Source: Elysia crispata
Lineage: Eukaryota > Mollusca > Gastropoda > Plakobranchidae
Assembly: GCA_033675545.1 (NCBI GenBank)
Contig: JAWDGP010000851.1
Location: forward strand, 207,501-271,500
DNA: 64,000 nucleotides
Direction: 5' to 3'
Positions within the stretch are counted from its first letter, which is position 1, and each line of letters opens with the position of its first letter. A program made the position numbers and the translations under genes. Below the pieces are notes generated by a model. The model did not search any database, had not been told where the DNA came from, and saw nothing but the letters and a program-made list of their open reading frames with translations. Below, piece by piece: positions 1 through 10,428 of the stretch.

Positions 1-1
1 A

Positions 2-241
2 AATGTGATGGGGAAAGGCGTGGGCACTGCTGGCTCCAATAAGAAGTCTATGAATTCCGTTTCTCCTCTAAACGGCGACGTAACTTTCACCCCTCCACCT
101 TCTTACAAAGAGAGCAAAGAGGAGATAACCTGGCCGAAGGTTGCGGAGACATTGGATAGAGTTATGTTTTTCATCACCAGTTTACTCATCGCACTAACTA
201 CTCTGATTTTCCTGCCAATCCTTGCATTTGGGGAACCGTAA
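2..241 (+). CDS. Cys-loop receptor subunit, C-terminal end only (cut by window edge)
   Basis: The frame is open from the left edge to a TAA at 239-241 and gives about the last 79 residues of a nicotinic-type subunit. It covers the end of the cytoplasmic M3-M4 loop, the amphipathic pre-M4 helix (EEITWPKVAETLDR) and M4 (about FFITSLLIALTTLIFLPIL), and ends a few residues after M4, as the two complete genes downstream do. The loop has a PPSY motif that the 17.5 kb gene shares. It is placed in the family by similarity to those two genes, which are on the same strand. The rest of the gene lies outside the window, so intron content and ligand-site residues cannot be judged. A 20-odd base tandem duplication starts at the stop codon. 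Confidence 0.85.
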   Translation, partial: NVMGKGVGTAGSNKKSMNSVSPLNGDVTFTPPPSYKESKEEITWPKVAETLDRVMFFITSLLIALTTLIFLPILAFGEP

Positions 242-276
242 GCGCTCACCGTGGGGACCGTAAGCGCTCACCGTGT
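232..276. repeat. Short tandem duplication across a stop codon
   Basis: The segment ccgtaagcgctcaccgtg occurs twice, separated by gggga, at about 236-253 and 258-275. The first copy contains the TAA stop of the receptor gene. It is a local duplication visible by eye. Confidence 0.85.
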
Positions 277-1423
277 CAGGGAAATGCCCAGTAACAAGTC
301 TTGTTAAGAAGAACTGAACAAAGAATTTTAAAACTCTCGATTGGTATGATTATAAGATCAGTCCCTAATTATCTCGTTTATTTAAACGCAGTTCATTTGC
401 TCACACTTTTTAAAACATAAGTTATGTCTCTGACGTTCAGCTAGATATTGTAGTGAGCGATATATAAAAGTTATTCGGCCGCTAGTATTAACTCCGTAGG
501 AATTTAATAACGTAGCGTTTCTCAAAGGATAATCTAATGATTGTCGAAAAGTTCCGTTAAGTTTATTACCCTTATTGGTAGCTGACTTAGTTTATGATTG
601 CTTTTCTTATCTTATTTTTAGACTAAAGTCCCTAATTTGAGCCATAAAAGAGAAACTGCCTTTTACAAAAAAAAAAAACTGTCTTCCATGATAAGTACTC
701 AAACAAGAATTTTTGGCCTTTGGTCTTCCCTATTTTACATATCACATTTAATGAGAGGTTGCCTGAAGGTGAAATATTTTCCTCACGTTTGAAATGATTA
801 TTAGTGCTTTTTCATTTTTCAATTTTTTTTAGATGTTTTTTTTTTTATTTTTTATAAATTAAGCCTTACCTGAAGACCAATTTCATACATTATATTATTA
901 TGTAAACTGGACGCAATTATTTCTCTCGATTCTGTGTTAAACTTTATTAGCAGAGCGGGTTTCGTAATTCACGTATGAGAAAAACAATTAGGTGGCGTTC
1001 ACCAATTTTAAGCTTTTGTTAAGCAAACAAATATTCCAAACATGCCAAAATAATGTGCTTTTAGGTCAAGCAAATATCATTAGTATCATGTGAAGAGTAA
1101 TCTTTGTATTTTCAATCATTAAAGTTTCATATATTCCAAATTTGGGCTTGAATCTAATTCATTGTGTTGATACATATATCTAATACGCTGCAATGTGACT
1201 CTGAGGCCTCTGAAGCTTTGAGGATTTCAAAAGACGCGTATCAAATCCGTGACTTAATCTTGTGGAAACACCTTCAAGTTTATTGCCTTCTTTATGCTTA
1301 AGAGATAATAAAAAAAACTTAATGGGGATCGACAAATTTAAACCTCTTAGGCAATGCTGCATCAAGCAATTTAGAAGGGTAGATCTCGTGAGTCAAAGTG
1401 GTAAAACATAAAACAATAATGTA
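276..1423. other. AT-rich 3' flank, no gene seen
   Basis: No convincing open frame. It may include the 3' UTR of the receptor gene ending at 241. A poly(A) stretch lies near 668-679 and T-runs near 830-850. Confidence 0.5.
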
Positions 1424-1709
<286 letters not shown>

Positions 1710-1739
1710 TCGTTGTTAATTTTTTTTTTTTTTTTTACA

Positions 1740-3845
1740 TCAAGCGGGCTCTGTTGTTCAAACCGAACCTCGGCGTACACGAATATGAAGAGGTGCATTT
1801 TCCTGGTACATTTTAACAGACTAGATCCTATTTATCAGATGGAGAGCATGCCACAATGGTTCAATTCTTGATACCAAATGAAATTTCTAAACAGTTTATG
1901 AATTTCCTCATCTTTTTCTTTTTAACAGATTTTTTAATTTGTTTCCATAAAGCATTCGTTTGATTGCAGATCTTTGAAGAAGCACAATTATAGGCGTCAA
2001 TTCGATGCTTTTGATTTTTAGTTTTATTCGACTCAAATTTTGCATGTTTTATTGGTTACCAGCACCCATATAAGCTGTACGGTTTTGTTTATAGGACGTT
2101 TATTTTGAATGAATGACTCCGATCACTATATTTTAGGAGAAACTCATATTCATTAAGAATACATTTTTAAAAGTTTTGGGGCATATTTTTATTAATTTTT
2201 ATTTTCCAAATTTCTAGAATTCTGTATGCAAGCATCATAAACCCAAATGTTCCTCTTTACAGTAAGATTACTGATGATATTTAGATAAAACACAAAAAAA
2301 AAGAAAAATCTTTGCTCGTAATCAACAATTTGAGTCCGTTTCAGGAAAATTTTCTCAATTTTTTTAGACTAAAATAATAATCGAACTAAAAAATACCTAA
2401 AAAGCATCGATTGAAAGTTTTCTTTTTCGTTTGCGTTAATTTTTTTCTTTTTTCTTTTCTTTTTTTTTTTTTTTTTTTTTTTGTTCCAATCTAATACTCT
2501 CATTATTTTGCCTTTACTGTTTACATAAGGGAAATCACAAGCATTGTATCGTTACAGTATTGTTACGTGTAGTCAATAATTTTATATGACATCTGTTCGA
2601 TACCCTACCGCAGACAGGTTTTTATAGTACATTTGTGATATGATGATAAAGTTGGATATCACTCGTACGTGTGTTGTGATTGAGTTTTCTTTAAAATAAT
2701 CAAAGAAAAGCGTGTTAGGAAAAAAACAGACACAGAAACAGAGAAATCAAACTGATCGATGGAGTTCAGATACCCTTAATAAAACGACTCTAGGAGATTG
2801 TGAGGTGTCTTTATAAACGCATAAGATTATTATCCTCTACTGTCAAGCGGACAAAAACGAGCTTCAAAAGGAAAAAAAATTGTTTACAGTTTCTTTGAAA
2901 CCACTTGTATAATGTCTGCAATTAGTTTGAAAGCTAAATCATCGCCTTATTATTTAAAAGAAGCGCTTTACTACAATAATAACCCTAAGGGGTTTAGTCA
3001 ATAAAGTGTCATATAGTGTTATTGAATCATTGAAACTCGAGCATGTTGACAAATGACACACTTATCCATTCTGCCATCAACAAAAAGTTCATGGAACGGG
3101 TTATGAATCACGTATATTGGTAGAATTTTATTTTATATGTGAACCATAATGAGCTTCTTTTTTAATACGATGTGTTGTAAAATATTTTTGTTAATTATTT
3201 TAAAATGTAGCTTAGCTTGGCACTTTTTGTATGTGCATTTTTTAAACAAGATTTCTATGCAGTTGTTATTTTTGTATAGTATACATGTCAATGATAAAAC
3301 CAGTTGTCTTAATTTTTTTTTCACTGCTTATGCTTAAACTAAGCTTAAATTTGAAATTGTCATATCATAAAAAGTTTTACAGCTTACTGTCATTACAAAT
3401 GTTCATGGAAAATGTGTACCATTATATTTCATTCATATAAAATATAAAAAATGGTGATTTAAAAATTGAGGTTGAATAAACAACTTAAACTTGGGGAATC
3501 CTTACGTGTTGTCTAATTAGTTCGTTATGGTCTGAATGAAAACATTTTAACAGGTGTGATAGGTGTTTGTTCTAGATATGTGTGCATCCATTGCCAAATG
3601 TTGGTCGTTTCGGATTTGCTTGTTGCCAAAGATGCGATATGGATTTCCCCATAGAAAGTCACTCAAGGACGTTTACCAAGTACCTTGGTCGTTAGTTGTA
3701 AGAGCAAAGCGGCCCATTGGTCTCAGCCATGCTCTGAGGGTGACATAACGACTGTCCACAACGCAAAAAAACTCCCATAAAAGAAAAGCTATATACGATC
3801 ATTATCGGTCAGAATCTATTTCTAACCATGATAATATATTTTAAA
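1740..3845. other. AT-rich spacer, no gene seen
   Basis: It contains a long T-run at about 2449-2482 and scattered A/T homopolymers. Two short open frames at 3133-3337, on opposite strands, overlap each other and have no recognisable domain. I see no RNA gene or transposon end here. Confidence 0.5.
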
Positions 3846-3846
3846 A

Positions 3847-3867
3847 TATAAACTAAATATATATATG

Positions 3868-3912
<45 letters not shown>

Positions 3913-3935
3913 ACATATACATATTTAGTTTATAT
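3847..3935. repeat. Palindrome built round a (TA)n core
   Basis: The left arm (tataaactaaatat, then TATG steps) is mirrored by the right arm (catatacatatttagttta, about 3914-3933) around a run of TA at about 3883-3908. The arms extend beyond the simple repeat into AAACTAAAT / ATTTAGTTT, so this is a true inverted repeat that could extrude as a cruciform. Another TA run follows at 3931-3950. Confidence 0.75.
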
Positions 3936-3952
3936 ATATATATATATATTGC

Positions 3953-3953
<1 letters not shown>

Positions 3954-4023
<70 letters not shown>
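3954..4023. repeat. (GTA)n microsatellite
   Basis: About 23 uninterrupted GTA units, directly before the first SINE-like copy. Confidence 0.95.
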
Positions 4024-4039
4024 ATTATACGAGTTATAA

Positions 4040-4175
4040 TTTTAAGTAATCTTCAGCAGTGGTCAGGACAAGGCTTTTAAGTGAAAATGACCGAAAATGC
4101 CTGAATTGGTAGGATTAGAACCATCAATTTATAGATGCTTCGGTACCCATCACCTTGCCACTCAAAGAGAACATA
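4040..4175 (-). mobile_element. tRNA-derived SINE-like repeat, copy 1
   Basis: About 135 bp is repeated in direct orientation at 4450-4587 (roughly 85% similar by eye). On the minus strand it has a B-box-like GGTTCTAATCC and an upstream A-box-like TGGCAAGGTGATG, as expected of a tRNA-derived SINE head. It is assigned on these boxes and on being repeated. The tail and target-site duplications are not clear. Confidence 0.55.
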
Positions 4176-4310
4176 GCTTATACAAATACGCCACTACGTT
4201 CACTGAAAAGAGAGATTCATTGCGAAGGTATTTACTAAGCCTCCCTAAGTGACTTGCAATCCTGATTGGAAAAGTCCAAATCGCACCACAGATAACCATT
4301 GAATCCGGAA

Positions 4311-4405
4311 GTACCACACTTGCCACTGGACGCACAAACATCTAGGACGAGCGATTATGTATGCCTCAAATATATATAGTAGTTTCAAATTTAGATCTAG
4401 AGGAG
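4311..4405. repeat. Left arm of an imperfect inverted repeat
   Basis: The reverse complement of this stretch matches about 4588-4668 (shared core TTTGAGGCATACAT, then CGTCCTA and ATGTTTGTGCGTCCA), with mismatches. The two arms enclose SINE-like copy 2. They could be the inverted ends of a foldback or MITE-type element into which the SINE inserted. Confidence 0.65.
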
Positions 4406-4449
4406 GCAAACCACTGGGTTAATCATAAGAATGAATTATAAGAGCTAGA

Positions 4450-4587
4450 ATTTAAGGTAGTGCTCAGCAGTGGTTAGGATAAGGCTTTTAATTGAAAATG
4501 ACCGAAAATGCTTGAATTGGTGGGATTAGAACCATCGATTTATAGATGCTCGGCATTCATCGCCTTGCCACTCAAAGAGAACATAGC
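4450..4587 (-). mobile_element. tRNA-derived SINE-like repeat, copy 2
   Basis: The second copy of the repeat at 4040-4175, same orientation, with the minus-strand B-box GGTTCTAATCC and an A-box-like TGGCAAGGCGATG. It sits as the loop between two inverted arms (4311-4405 and 4588-4668). Confidence 0.55.
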
Positions 4588-4668
4588 CTAGATCTAAATT
4601 TTAAATTACTATATATTTGAGGCATACATATTGTTATCGTTCGTCCTAAATGTTTGTGCGTCCAATGG
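4588..4668. repeat. Right arm of an imperfect inverted repeat
   Basis: Complementary to 4311-4405, as described for the left arm. It ends about 20 bases before the terminal repeat of the DIRS-like element. Confidence 0.65.
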
Positions 4669-4688
4669 CGAATCTTTATAAACTTAAG

Positions 4689-4706
4689 TCACGCCAGTGT
4701 GTCATT
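4689..4706. repeat. Left terminal inverted repeat of the DIRS-like element
   Basis: Matches the reverse complement of 7979-7996 at 14 or more of 18 positions, with the core ACGC-AGTGTGTCA. Confidence 0.6.
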
Positions 4707-4726
4707 CCACATGTATTTTCTTTTAA

Positions 4727-5450
4727 TCAAACAAAATAAAATACAACAGACGTGTAGCCCGCTGTGCGGTCTAAGTAATTTTTGAGACAAGCGACTGGGT
4801 CAACTTTGGGGTTGGAAGCTTTGTCTATTTTTATCTCAAACCCATGCCTATCTGAGTCATTTTTAATCCCACACAGGGTGATAACCACGCTGTTGTCCTC
4901 ACTAAACCGCAGCTGATTTCTGTGAAAACCCATCGCTGGGGCAAGGTCAGAAGGTCGTGCCATCATGCTCAGTGACAATAAAGTTATTGTTTTTTGCCTC
5001 AAATGTTTGATACCCAATTCATGATTCTCACCCCATTTACAGAACAGATCAGTAATTGGTTTAATTGGCATGACTTTTGTCCTACTGGATGCGTGCTTTG
5101 TGCGCACTTTGATCAGCGCTGTCAAAAGGTTCTTAAGGTCAGCATCAAATGGGTTCGAATCCCAAGCAGCTGCAAAGAAGTGAGTAAGAGCCGCCTGGAT
5201 GGATCTCAACATAGACTCTGGCCTCTCTGAGAGGTCACTCTTGAGTTTCATAAATGATGAAATGAGGGCAAACACATCATGAAACGGAGGAGAGAAAGAA
5301 TAGCCCTGTTTCAAACAAAACTCTTTAAATTGCAAAACATAGCGGTTATATTGCTTCAAAGATGAGTCTGCTAAAAAGAATTTGTAAATTTGGGTACATT
5401 CCGTAGACCAATTTTTGTGTCTTATTCTAGATTCCCATTCACTCTCCAAG
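4727..5450 (-). pseudogene. DIRS tyrosine recombinase, C-terminally truncated
   Basis: The last roughly 230 codons of an open frame show an N-terminal SAM-like core-binding region (FFLADSSLKQYNRYVLQFKEF) and the start of the catalytic domain, with the first catalytic arginine in ARPSDL. The later H-x-x-R and the nucleophilic tyrosine of the family are absent. The reading becomes unrelated just after TAGYTS, and the stop lies about 20 bases from the terminal repeat, so the 3' part of the gene was deleted. The N-terminal part of the same frame (5450-6154) is only a shadow of the RNase H and methyltransferase frame. The overlap with the upstream frame near 5422 is normal for DIRS elements. Confidence 0.8.
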
Positions 5451-6435
5451 CATACAGTTTCCAGCGTGGATTGTTCACAGGTTCTGGTATGTGATATAGT
5501 AGGGGAAAGCAAATGTATTTGGCTTTTGGAAGTTTGATTGGGGGACACACTGACAATCGTCTCAGTCTTTGGAACCATGTCTGTGCTGGCCACCATGGGA
5601 CGATTATTGTGGCCTGGGCCGTTTGGGCGCACACAGTGTTTATTACTTTGTTCAGCAGTCGGAAGGGTGCATTCACGAAGTTGTTGTGTACTTGCCAGTC
5701 TGTTTGGCGCAAGGCGTCGACACCGCTTGTATGTGGGTCTAGAAACAAGCTGTTGTAGCGCTGGCAATGTGTGGTCATTGCCGACGCGAATCTGTCCATT
5801 GTGTGGGGACCGTGGACCGCATCTAGGTAGGCGTATATGCGAGGATGCAGAATCCATTCGTACTTGGCCGGAGTGCGACTGAGAGCATCTGCTCGACAGT
5901 TCATGTAACCTGGCAGATATTTGGCTTGTACGTCTATTGAGTTCCTTACAGCTAGGGACCATATGGAGGTAGCTACTTTCGTTATTTCTTGGCTTCCACC
6001 ACACTGAAAGTTTATGTAGGCTAAAGTTGTTATAATGTCGGATAAAATCTGCACCGATTTGCCTTTTAGTAGAGGCAAGAAGCTTGTTAAAGTCATAAGC
6101 ACAGCGCTTATTTCTCGAAAGTTCGAACTCTTGGAGCTCGTTGAGCGATCCCATGCTCCTTAAGCCTCCTGGTGAGAGTCAACGATTATTCCTCCCCAAC
6201 CTTCACCACTAGCATCTGTGGCCAGCTGTATACGGTCTTTGGGTTTGACATGGAAAGATTTGCCGGTCCAAGTGGACTCGGCATGAAACCAACATTCTAA
6301 ATCTTTTACCGTACAGACATCAAGATCGAGAACATCTTGCCAAGAAGACCTGGAGGCTAATAGTCTATAAAGATTTCTGAGAAGCAATTTGGCAGGAATA
6401 ATAGCTTTGGACATTGAAATACATTGCCCTGCCAC
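5422..6435 (-). pseudogene. DIRS RNase H and methyltransferase-like region with in-frame stop
   Basis: One frame runs from 6435 to 5422 with a single TAA at 6160-6162. RNase H signs are LATDASGEGWG, then SSNFREISAV just after the stop, LSD, and LPGYMNCRADALSR. Next comes the DIRS-specific region: MDRFAS, RYNSLFLDP, GVDAL, then NAPFRLL, which resembles the NPPF/DPPY motif of adenine methyltransferases, and PWWPAQTWF. The frame ends where the recombinase frame takes over. The stop lies within the RNase H domain, so this copy cannot make a full protein unless the stop is a sequencing error. Confidence 0.8.
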
Positions 6436-6538
6436 ACGAGCAAGCGCCCTAGCCGATGCTCGCTTATGTCTCAGTAAACGTGCTATGTCATGTTTCAGAC
6501 GTTTGATTCTGTCTTTAGGAATACTGACCCAAATAGTG

Positions 6539-7263
6539 TCATTTTTTCTGGTTGTGTTTATTTACATAGCCGATGTAGGTCTTCTCAGAAGATGGAATTA
6601 GTTGGGATTTTTCATAATTTATGAAAAACCCCAAACCTTCTAGTGTGTTCACTAAAATAGAGCCAGAGCTATCTATTTTATAATCCGAATCAAATAAAAT
6701 AAAGTCGTCCACATAACAATTAATCCTTAACTGTTGTGTTCTGAACCATTGAACCACCGCTCTAAGAGTTTTGCTAAAAAAAGAATGGCGAACAAGAAAG
6801 TCCAAATGGTAAGACAAGCCACTTATAATATAACGACTTGTATTTGAACCCTAAATATTGAGTATCGTCCTGATGCACTTCGATATGAAAAAAATCCGTT
6901 CCTAATGTCACAAGTTACAATACTGTCACCAGCTTCAGCCAAGTCAATAACACTTTTTATATCTTCATACACAAAGGATCGCGTCTCGCAATGAGCATTA
7001 ATGCGTCTCAGACCAGTGATCAATCGAAAAGAGTCTTTTTTAGGAACCGTTGATATTGGTGAAACGCACTTAGGTTTTTCCTTACAAGACACTATGCAAC
7101 CTGATTTTAAAAGACGTTCTAATTCTGTAGAAATAAAGTCATTTTCTCTTGCAGAGAAATGTTTATTTTCTATCTCAAAATCTATTGGTAGATTAGAAAA
7201 AGGAATGCGAATTCCGTCTTTTATCCAGTCCAAGACATGGTGACAACCACTGACCGCACCCAT
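6539..7263 (-). pseudogene. DIRS reverse transcriptase split by frameshifts
   Basis: The N-terminal half (7263 to about 6890) has the fingers region (PKCVSPISTVPKKDSFRLI, then LRRIN) and the first catalytic aspartate in VTCDIRNGFF. After a run of seven T (minus strand) near 6890, the sequence continues in another frame (HIEVHQDDTQYLGF) and reaches the catalytic YVDDF box at about 6710, then the thumb (YIGY). A second shift at an A-run near 6548 returns to the frame of the RNase H domain. Both shifts fall in homopolymers, so they may be real decay or assembly errors. Confidence 0.85.
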
Positions 7264-7360
7264 TAACTCCTTCCAGCGGCCGAGACTGCTCTCAAGATTT
7301 TCTTACCCTCGAACATAAACGATTTCTGGAATGCGCAAGGGGAATGCCCTGATGACCTAA

Positions 7361-7792
7361 TTAATTATCGTCGGCTTCTCGTCGAGAGGGGAAATCCGCA
7401 GTATTTGATGGGAAACCACCTCGCTGTGTCAGTTGTTTAAGGCCTGTTTCTGCGAAACGAGCACATCTGGAAATGACCTTGAGAGCAGGCTTACAATCTT
7501 GCTTATTACCGGTAGCGGAGTCATGAACTTTGTAACTGCTTGGGAGTGAAACTCTGTTAAGTTTATCCCGAACACGTTCGAACTCCTGAGTTACATCTAT
7601 CGTGGAACAGGCAGCATGATCTATATCATTGTCGGGAATTCCACAATCTTGAAAAGGTTTACATCTAGAATTTGACTGTGACTCTGGCACAGAGGCCGAT
7701 GGTGGGGTGCCAATCTGAATATTGATCGCGTCGATCTTTTCACTTAGCTTATTGACTAGCACAGTGGGTTCTTCTACTTTCTTTTCAGTCAT
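7361..7792 (-). CDS. Gag-like first ORF of the DIRS-like element
   Basis: A 143-codon open frame upstream of, and on the same strand as, the reverse transcriptase. It starts with a short acidic and lysine-rich stretch and then a serine/cysteine-rich region. I see no CCHC zinc knuckle and cannot match it to a named domain. It is called gag-like from its position only. It is shorter than typical DIRS gag frames and ends about 100 bases before the reverse transcriptase frame opens. Confidence 0.5.
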   Translation of the reverse strand: MTEKKVEEPTVLVNKLSEKIDAINIQIGTPPSASVPESQSNSRCKPFQDCGIPDNDIDHAACSTIDVTQEFERVRDKLNRVSLPSSYKVHDSATGNKQDCKPALKVISRCARFAETGLKQLTQRGGFPSNTADFPSRREADDN

Positions 7793-7978
7793 CTGGAAAG
7801 ATGCGTGAAATAACTATCATTTTTTTGACTATATTAAGGAGAAAATAATGCTTGAAAGTTGGATGCTGATGGATTTGAATGTAAATATATAACTCCGTAT
7901 TGCGAAGTGGACCTCCGTGTGGATATAAACAAACCGGAAGACGTCACATACATTCAGCTGAATGAAGGGAGATAATAC

Positions 7979-7996
7979 GTGACACACTAGCGTAAC
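7979..7996. repeat. Right terminal inverted repeat of the DIRS-like element
   Basis: Near complement of 4689-4706. A (GTA)n tract begins seven bases later. Confidence 0.6.
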
Positions 7997-8002
7997 AACA
8001 AC

Positions 8003-8003
<1 letters not shown>

Positions 8004-8062
<59 letters not shown>
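8004..8062. repeat. (GTA)n microsatellite
   Basis: About 19 GTA units next to the right end of the DIRS-like element, followed by AAG and AAC steps to about 8097. Confidence 0.95.
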
Positions 8063-8063
<1 letters not shown>

Positions 8064-8097
8064 CAGAAAAAAGAAGAAGAACAACAACAACAACAAT

Positions 8098-9831
8098 AAA
8101 AAATTGAACTCCAAACATGATTTTTATCTGTAGTAGTTTGAGAACGACAAGCAGATGGAGGACGATAAAAGAAGAAGTTATGTGATTTTCATAAAAAGGG
8201 TAGAATCGGAATGAATACTTGTGATAAGGTATCTCTTATATTTAGATTTTTGACAGGTATCTGAATTACGATGTCCTGTTGCTAAATGATATCTTAAAAC
8301 AATGATATTACCGACTATCAGTTAAAGAGTAGAATGTGTGAAAACAGATCTAAAGCAGCAAATACAGGAGATTCATACCGTAGCTGTGCCGAATGTTTGG
8401 ACAAGTTCAGCTTTCGTCAAACAAGAGAACATTTTCACATCAAATTTAGTGATTCGCTATACTGATTTTCCAGTGAAGAGCGCTGTGGCAATTGTGTTGG
8501 TTTTATAATTGATAAACTTATAAAAACGGAACTCATATGGCATTGTATACACAAACTTGATATTGGATGTTTTAGGGTGGAGATGCCAATTTTAAAATCC
8601 TTAAAGTCAGTTATGACACCGAATAAAGCTAATAAAAGCTTTGACATTTGTTAGAAGTCGCTAGTTACATTATAAAAACGGATTAACTCATCAATAATGG
8701 AATACAAGTGCAGAACGAATGGGGTAAAAAAAAAATCGATATTAATTTCATTGTTAAAATGAATTTAGAGGCTTTTGCATCTAAGCCCCTTTTCAAATTT
8801 CGCAAACGGGAGAGGAACTTAAGAGTAGTAACATGTCACGCAGAGTAGCAGATGCTCCACTACCAAATATGATGGATTGGCTTAAGTGGGTCAGTCGCAA
8901 ACAAAATAATGAAAAATGTGCCACGTATGTCTCTTGCTGCCAGTGATTTGGGGACGCTTTAGTTCACATGGATCTTTAAAGGATTAGCTGAGACTGAAGG
9001 CAGCAGTGCTCTGTTTTATCCTTGCGCCGAAAAAAATTGTCAAAGCTCCTAAGCGTCTGTAATAACAGTTATTTCTTATGCGGCATGCTGTGAAGTAATG
9101 AACGATCCACGCCTACAACCACGTCTATAAAGATCATCAGATTGACTATGAAGGATCATTTTCAAAGTCGCAATGGCATGAACAGAATATTGAGTTGTAC
9201 CTGTATGTGCTAGGAACGTCTAAAGCTTCAATATCGAGATACAGGTAATTTACATGCGCTCGGAATACTGGGTTTTTTTTTCAGTCATTGTTTTTTTTTT
9301 TTTCCTTTTTATAATTTGAAATGAAAGGGAAAAAACTGTTCTTAAGCTTAGGATAGACTCAGCTTAGTAAAATAGCTTAGAATAGAAGGTTATTAGATTT
9401 TTATCTACTGATTTTTCAGTACTTTCTAGTTATAAATGATAAATGAAAATAATGTTTCTTTATCATTTTTACTTGGTATTTTTTCGTTCATAAGAATTTG
9501 CCTCTTTTTAAGATTATATCTATAACCCGGTCTAATTTCCATTTCAGTAATAAACTCGAAAATTTTACAGAATTTCCCACAGAAAAATATGATGTACAAC
9601 ATAGATAAAGTTGAAACTATTGGCTCCAACTTGTTTCTGATTCAGTGGCGGTTAAAACATCAGGCAAAGCTATAAAGAGTTTAAGAACAATCAGGAGTAT
9701 AGTAAAATTTTTGTTAAATTTAGTGTTACCAGAGATAAATTTGGTGATATGTGGGGTACGTGGCGAAGTAAAGCTGTTTACATGACATACACTGATGAAG
9801 TTCAGTTAAAATTAGTTAGTTGGTGTTGTTG

Positions 9832-9832
<1 letters not shown>
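8098..9832. other. AT-rich spacer, no gene seen
   Basis: No supported gene. Small open frames at 8435-8647 and 9426-9629 (minus) have no recognisable features. The part at 8780-9240 is less AT-rich than its surroundings but broken in all frames. Confidence 0.5.
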
Positions 9833-10215
<383 letters not shown>

Positions 10216-10401
10216 TTATATACAAGTGTTTTAACTGAGATTCTAGTCATTGCTTACACGATGTTTATCAACCATTATTTTGCTATAGTCGCTTCCTACT
10301 TTTCTCGCTTTAAAAGCATAAGTGTTAAGGAGTTCAATGTGTAATTTAATAACGTGATAAGCAATATCTATCGAGCTGCATACCTCACCCACTTATCTGT
10401 T

Positions 10402-10417
10402 ATTATTTTTTTTTCAG
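10402..10417 (+). promoter_or_regulatory. Predicted 3' splice site before a receptor ATG
   Basis: A pyrimidine-rich tract ends in TTTTCAG at 10,411-10,417, only 11 bases before the ATG at 10,429. The 17.5 kb gene has the same arrangement (CAG ending at 17,523, ATG 14 bases later). An intron in the 5' UTR is therefore likely. It also argues against the earlier in-frame ATG at 10,354, which would lie in the intron. Confidence 0.65.
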
Positions 10418-10428
10418 CGACGCTAATC

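Larger units (their letters stand above)
4689..7996 (-). mobile_element. Decayed DIRS-like (tyrosine-recombinase) retrotransposon
   Basis: Read on the minus strand, the order is a gag-like frame (7792-7361), reverse transcriptase (7263-6539), RNase H (6435 to about 5960), a DIRS-type methyltransferase-like segment with an N-A-P-F motif, and a tyrosine recombinase (about 5450-4727). There is no integrase or protease. The ends carry short imperfect inverted repeats: tcacgccagtgtgtcatt at 4689-4706 and its near complement gtgacacactagcgtaac at 7979-7996. Inverted termini and a recombinase instead of an integrase are typical of DIRS elements. The copy is dead: two frameshifts, an in-frame stop, and a recombinase lacking its C-terminal catalytic part. 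A GTA microsatellite abuts the right end. Confidence 0.85.

Noticed and set aside
3563..3748. 61-codon open frame, and a faint A-box-like motif near 3,690
   Set aside because: No domain, and no B box at tRNA-like spacing.
5513..5882. Plus-strand open frames inside the DIRS-like element
   Set aside because: They are antisense shadows of the RNase H/methyltransferase frame.
10354..10428. 25-codon N-terminal extension of the first complete receptor
   Set aside because: A good splice acceptor lies inside it at 10,417, and the next ATG (10,429) begins a normal signal peptide.
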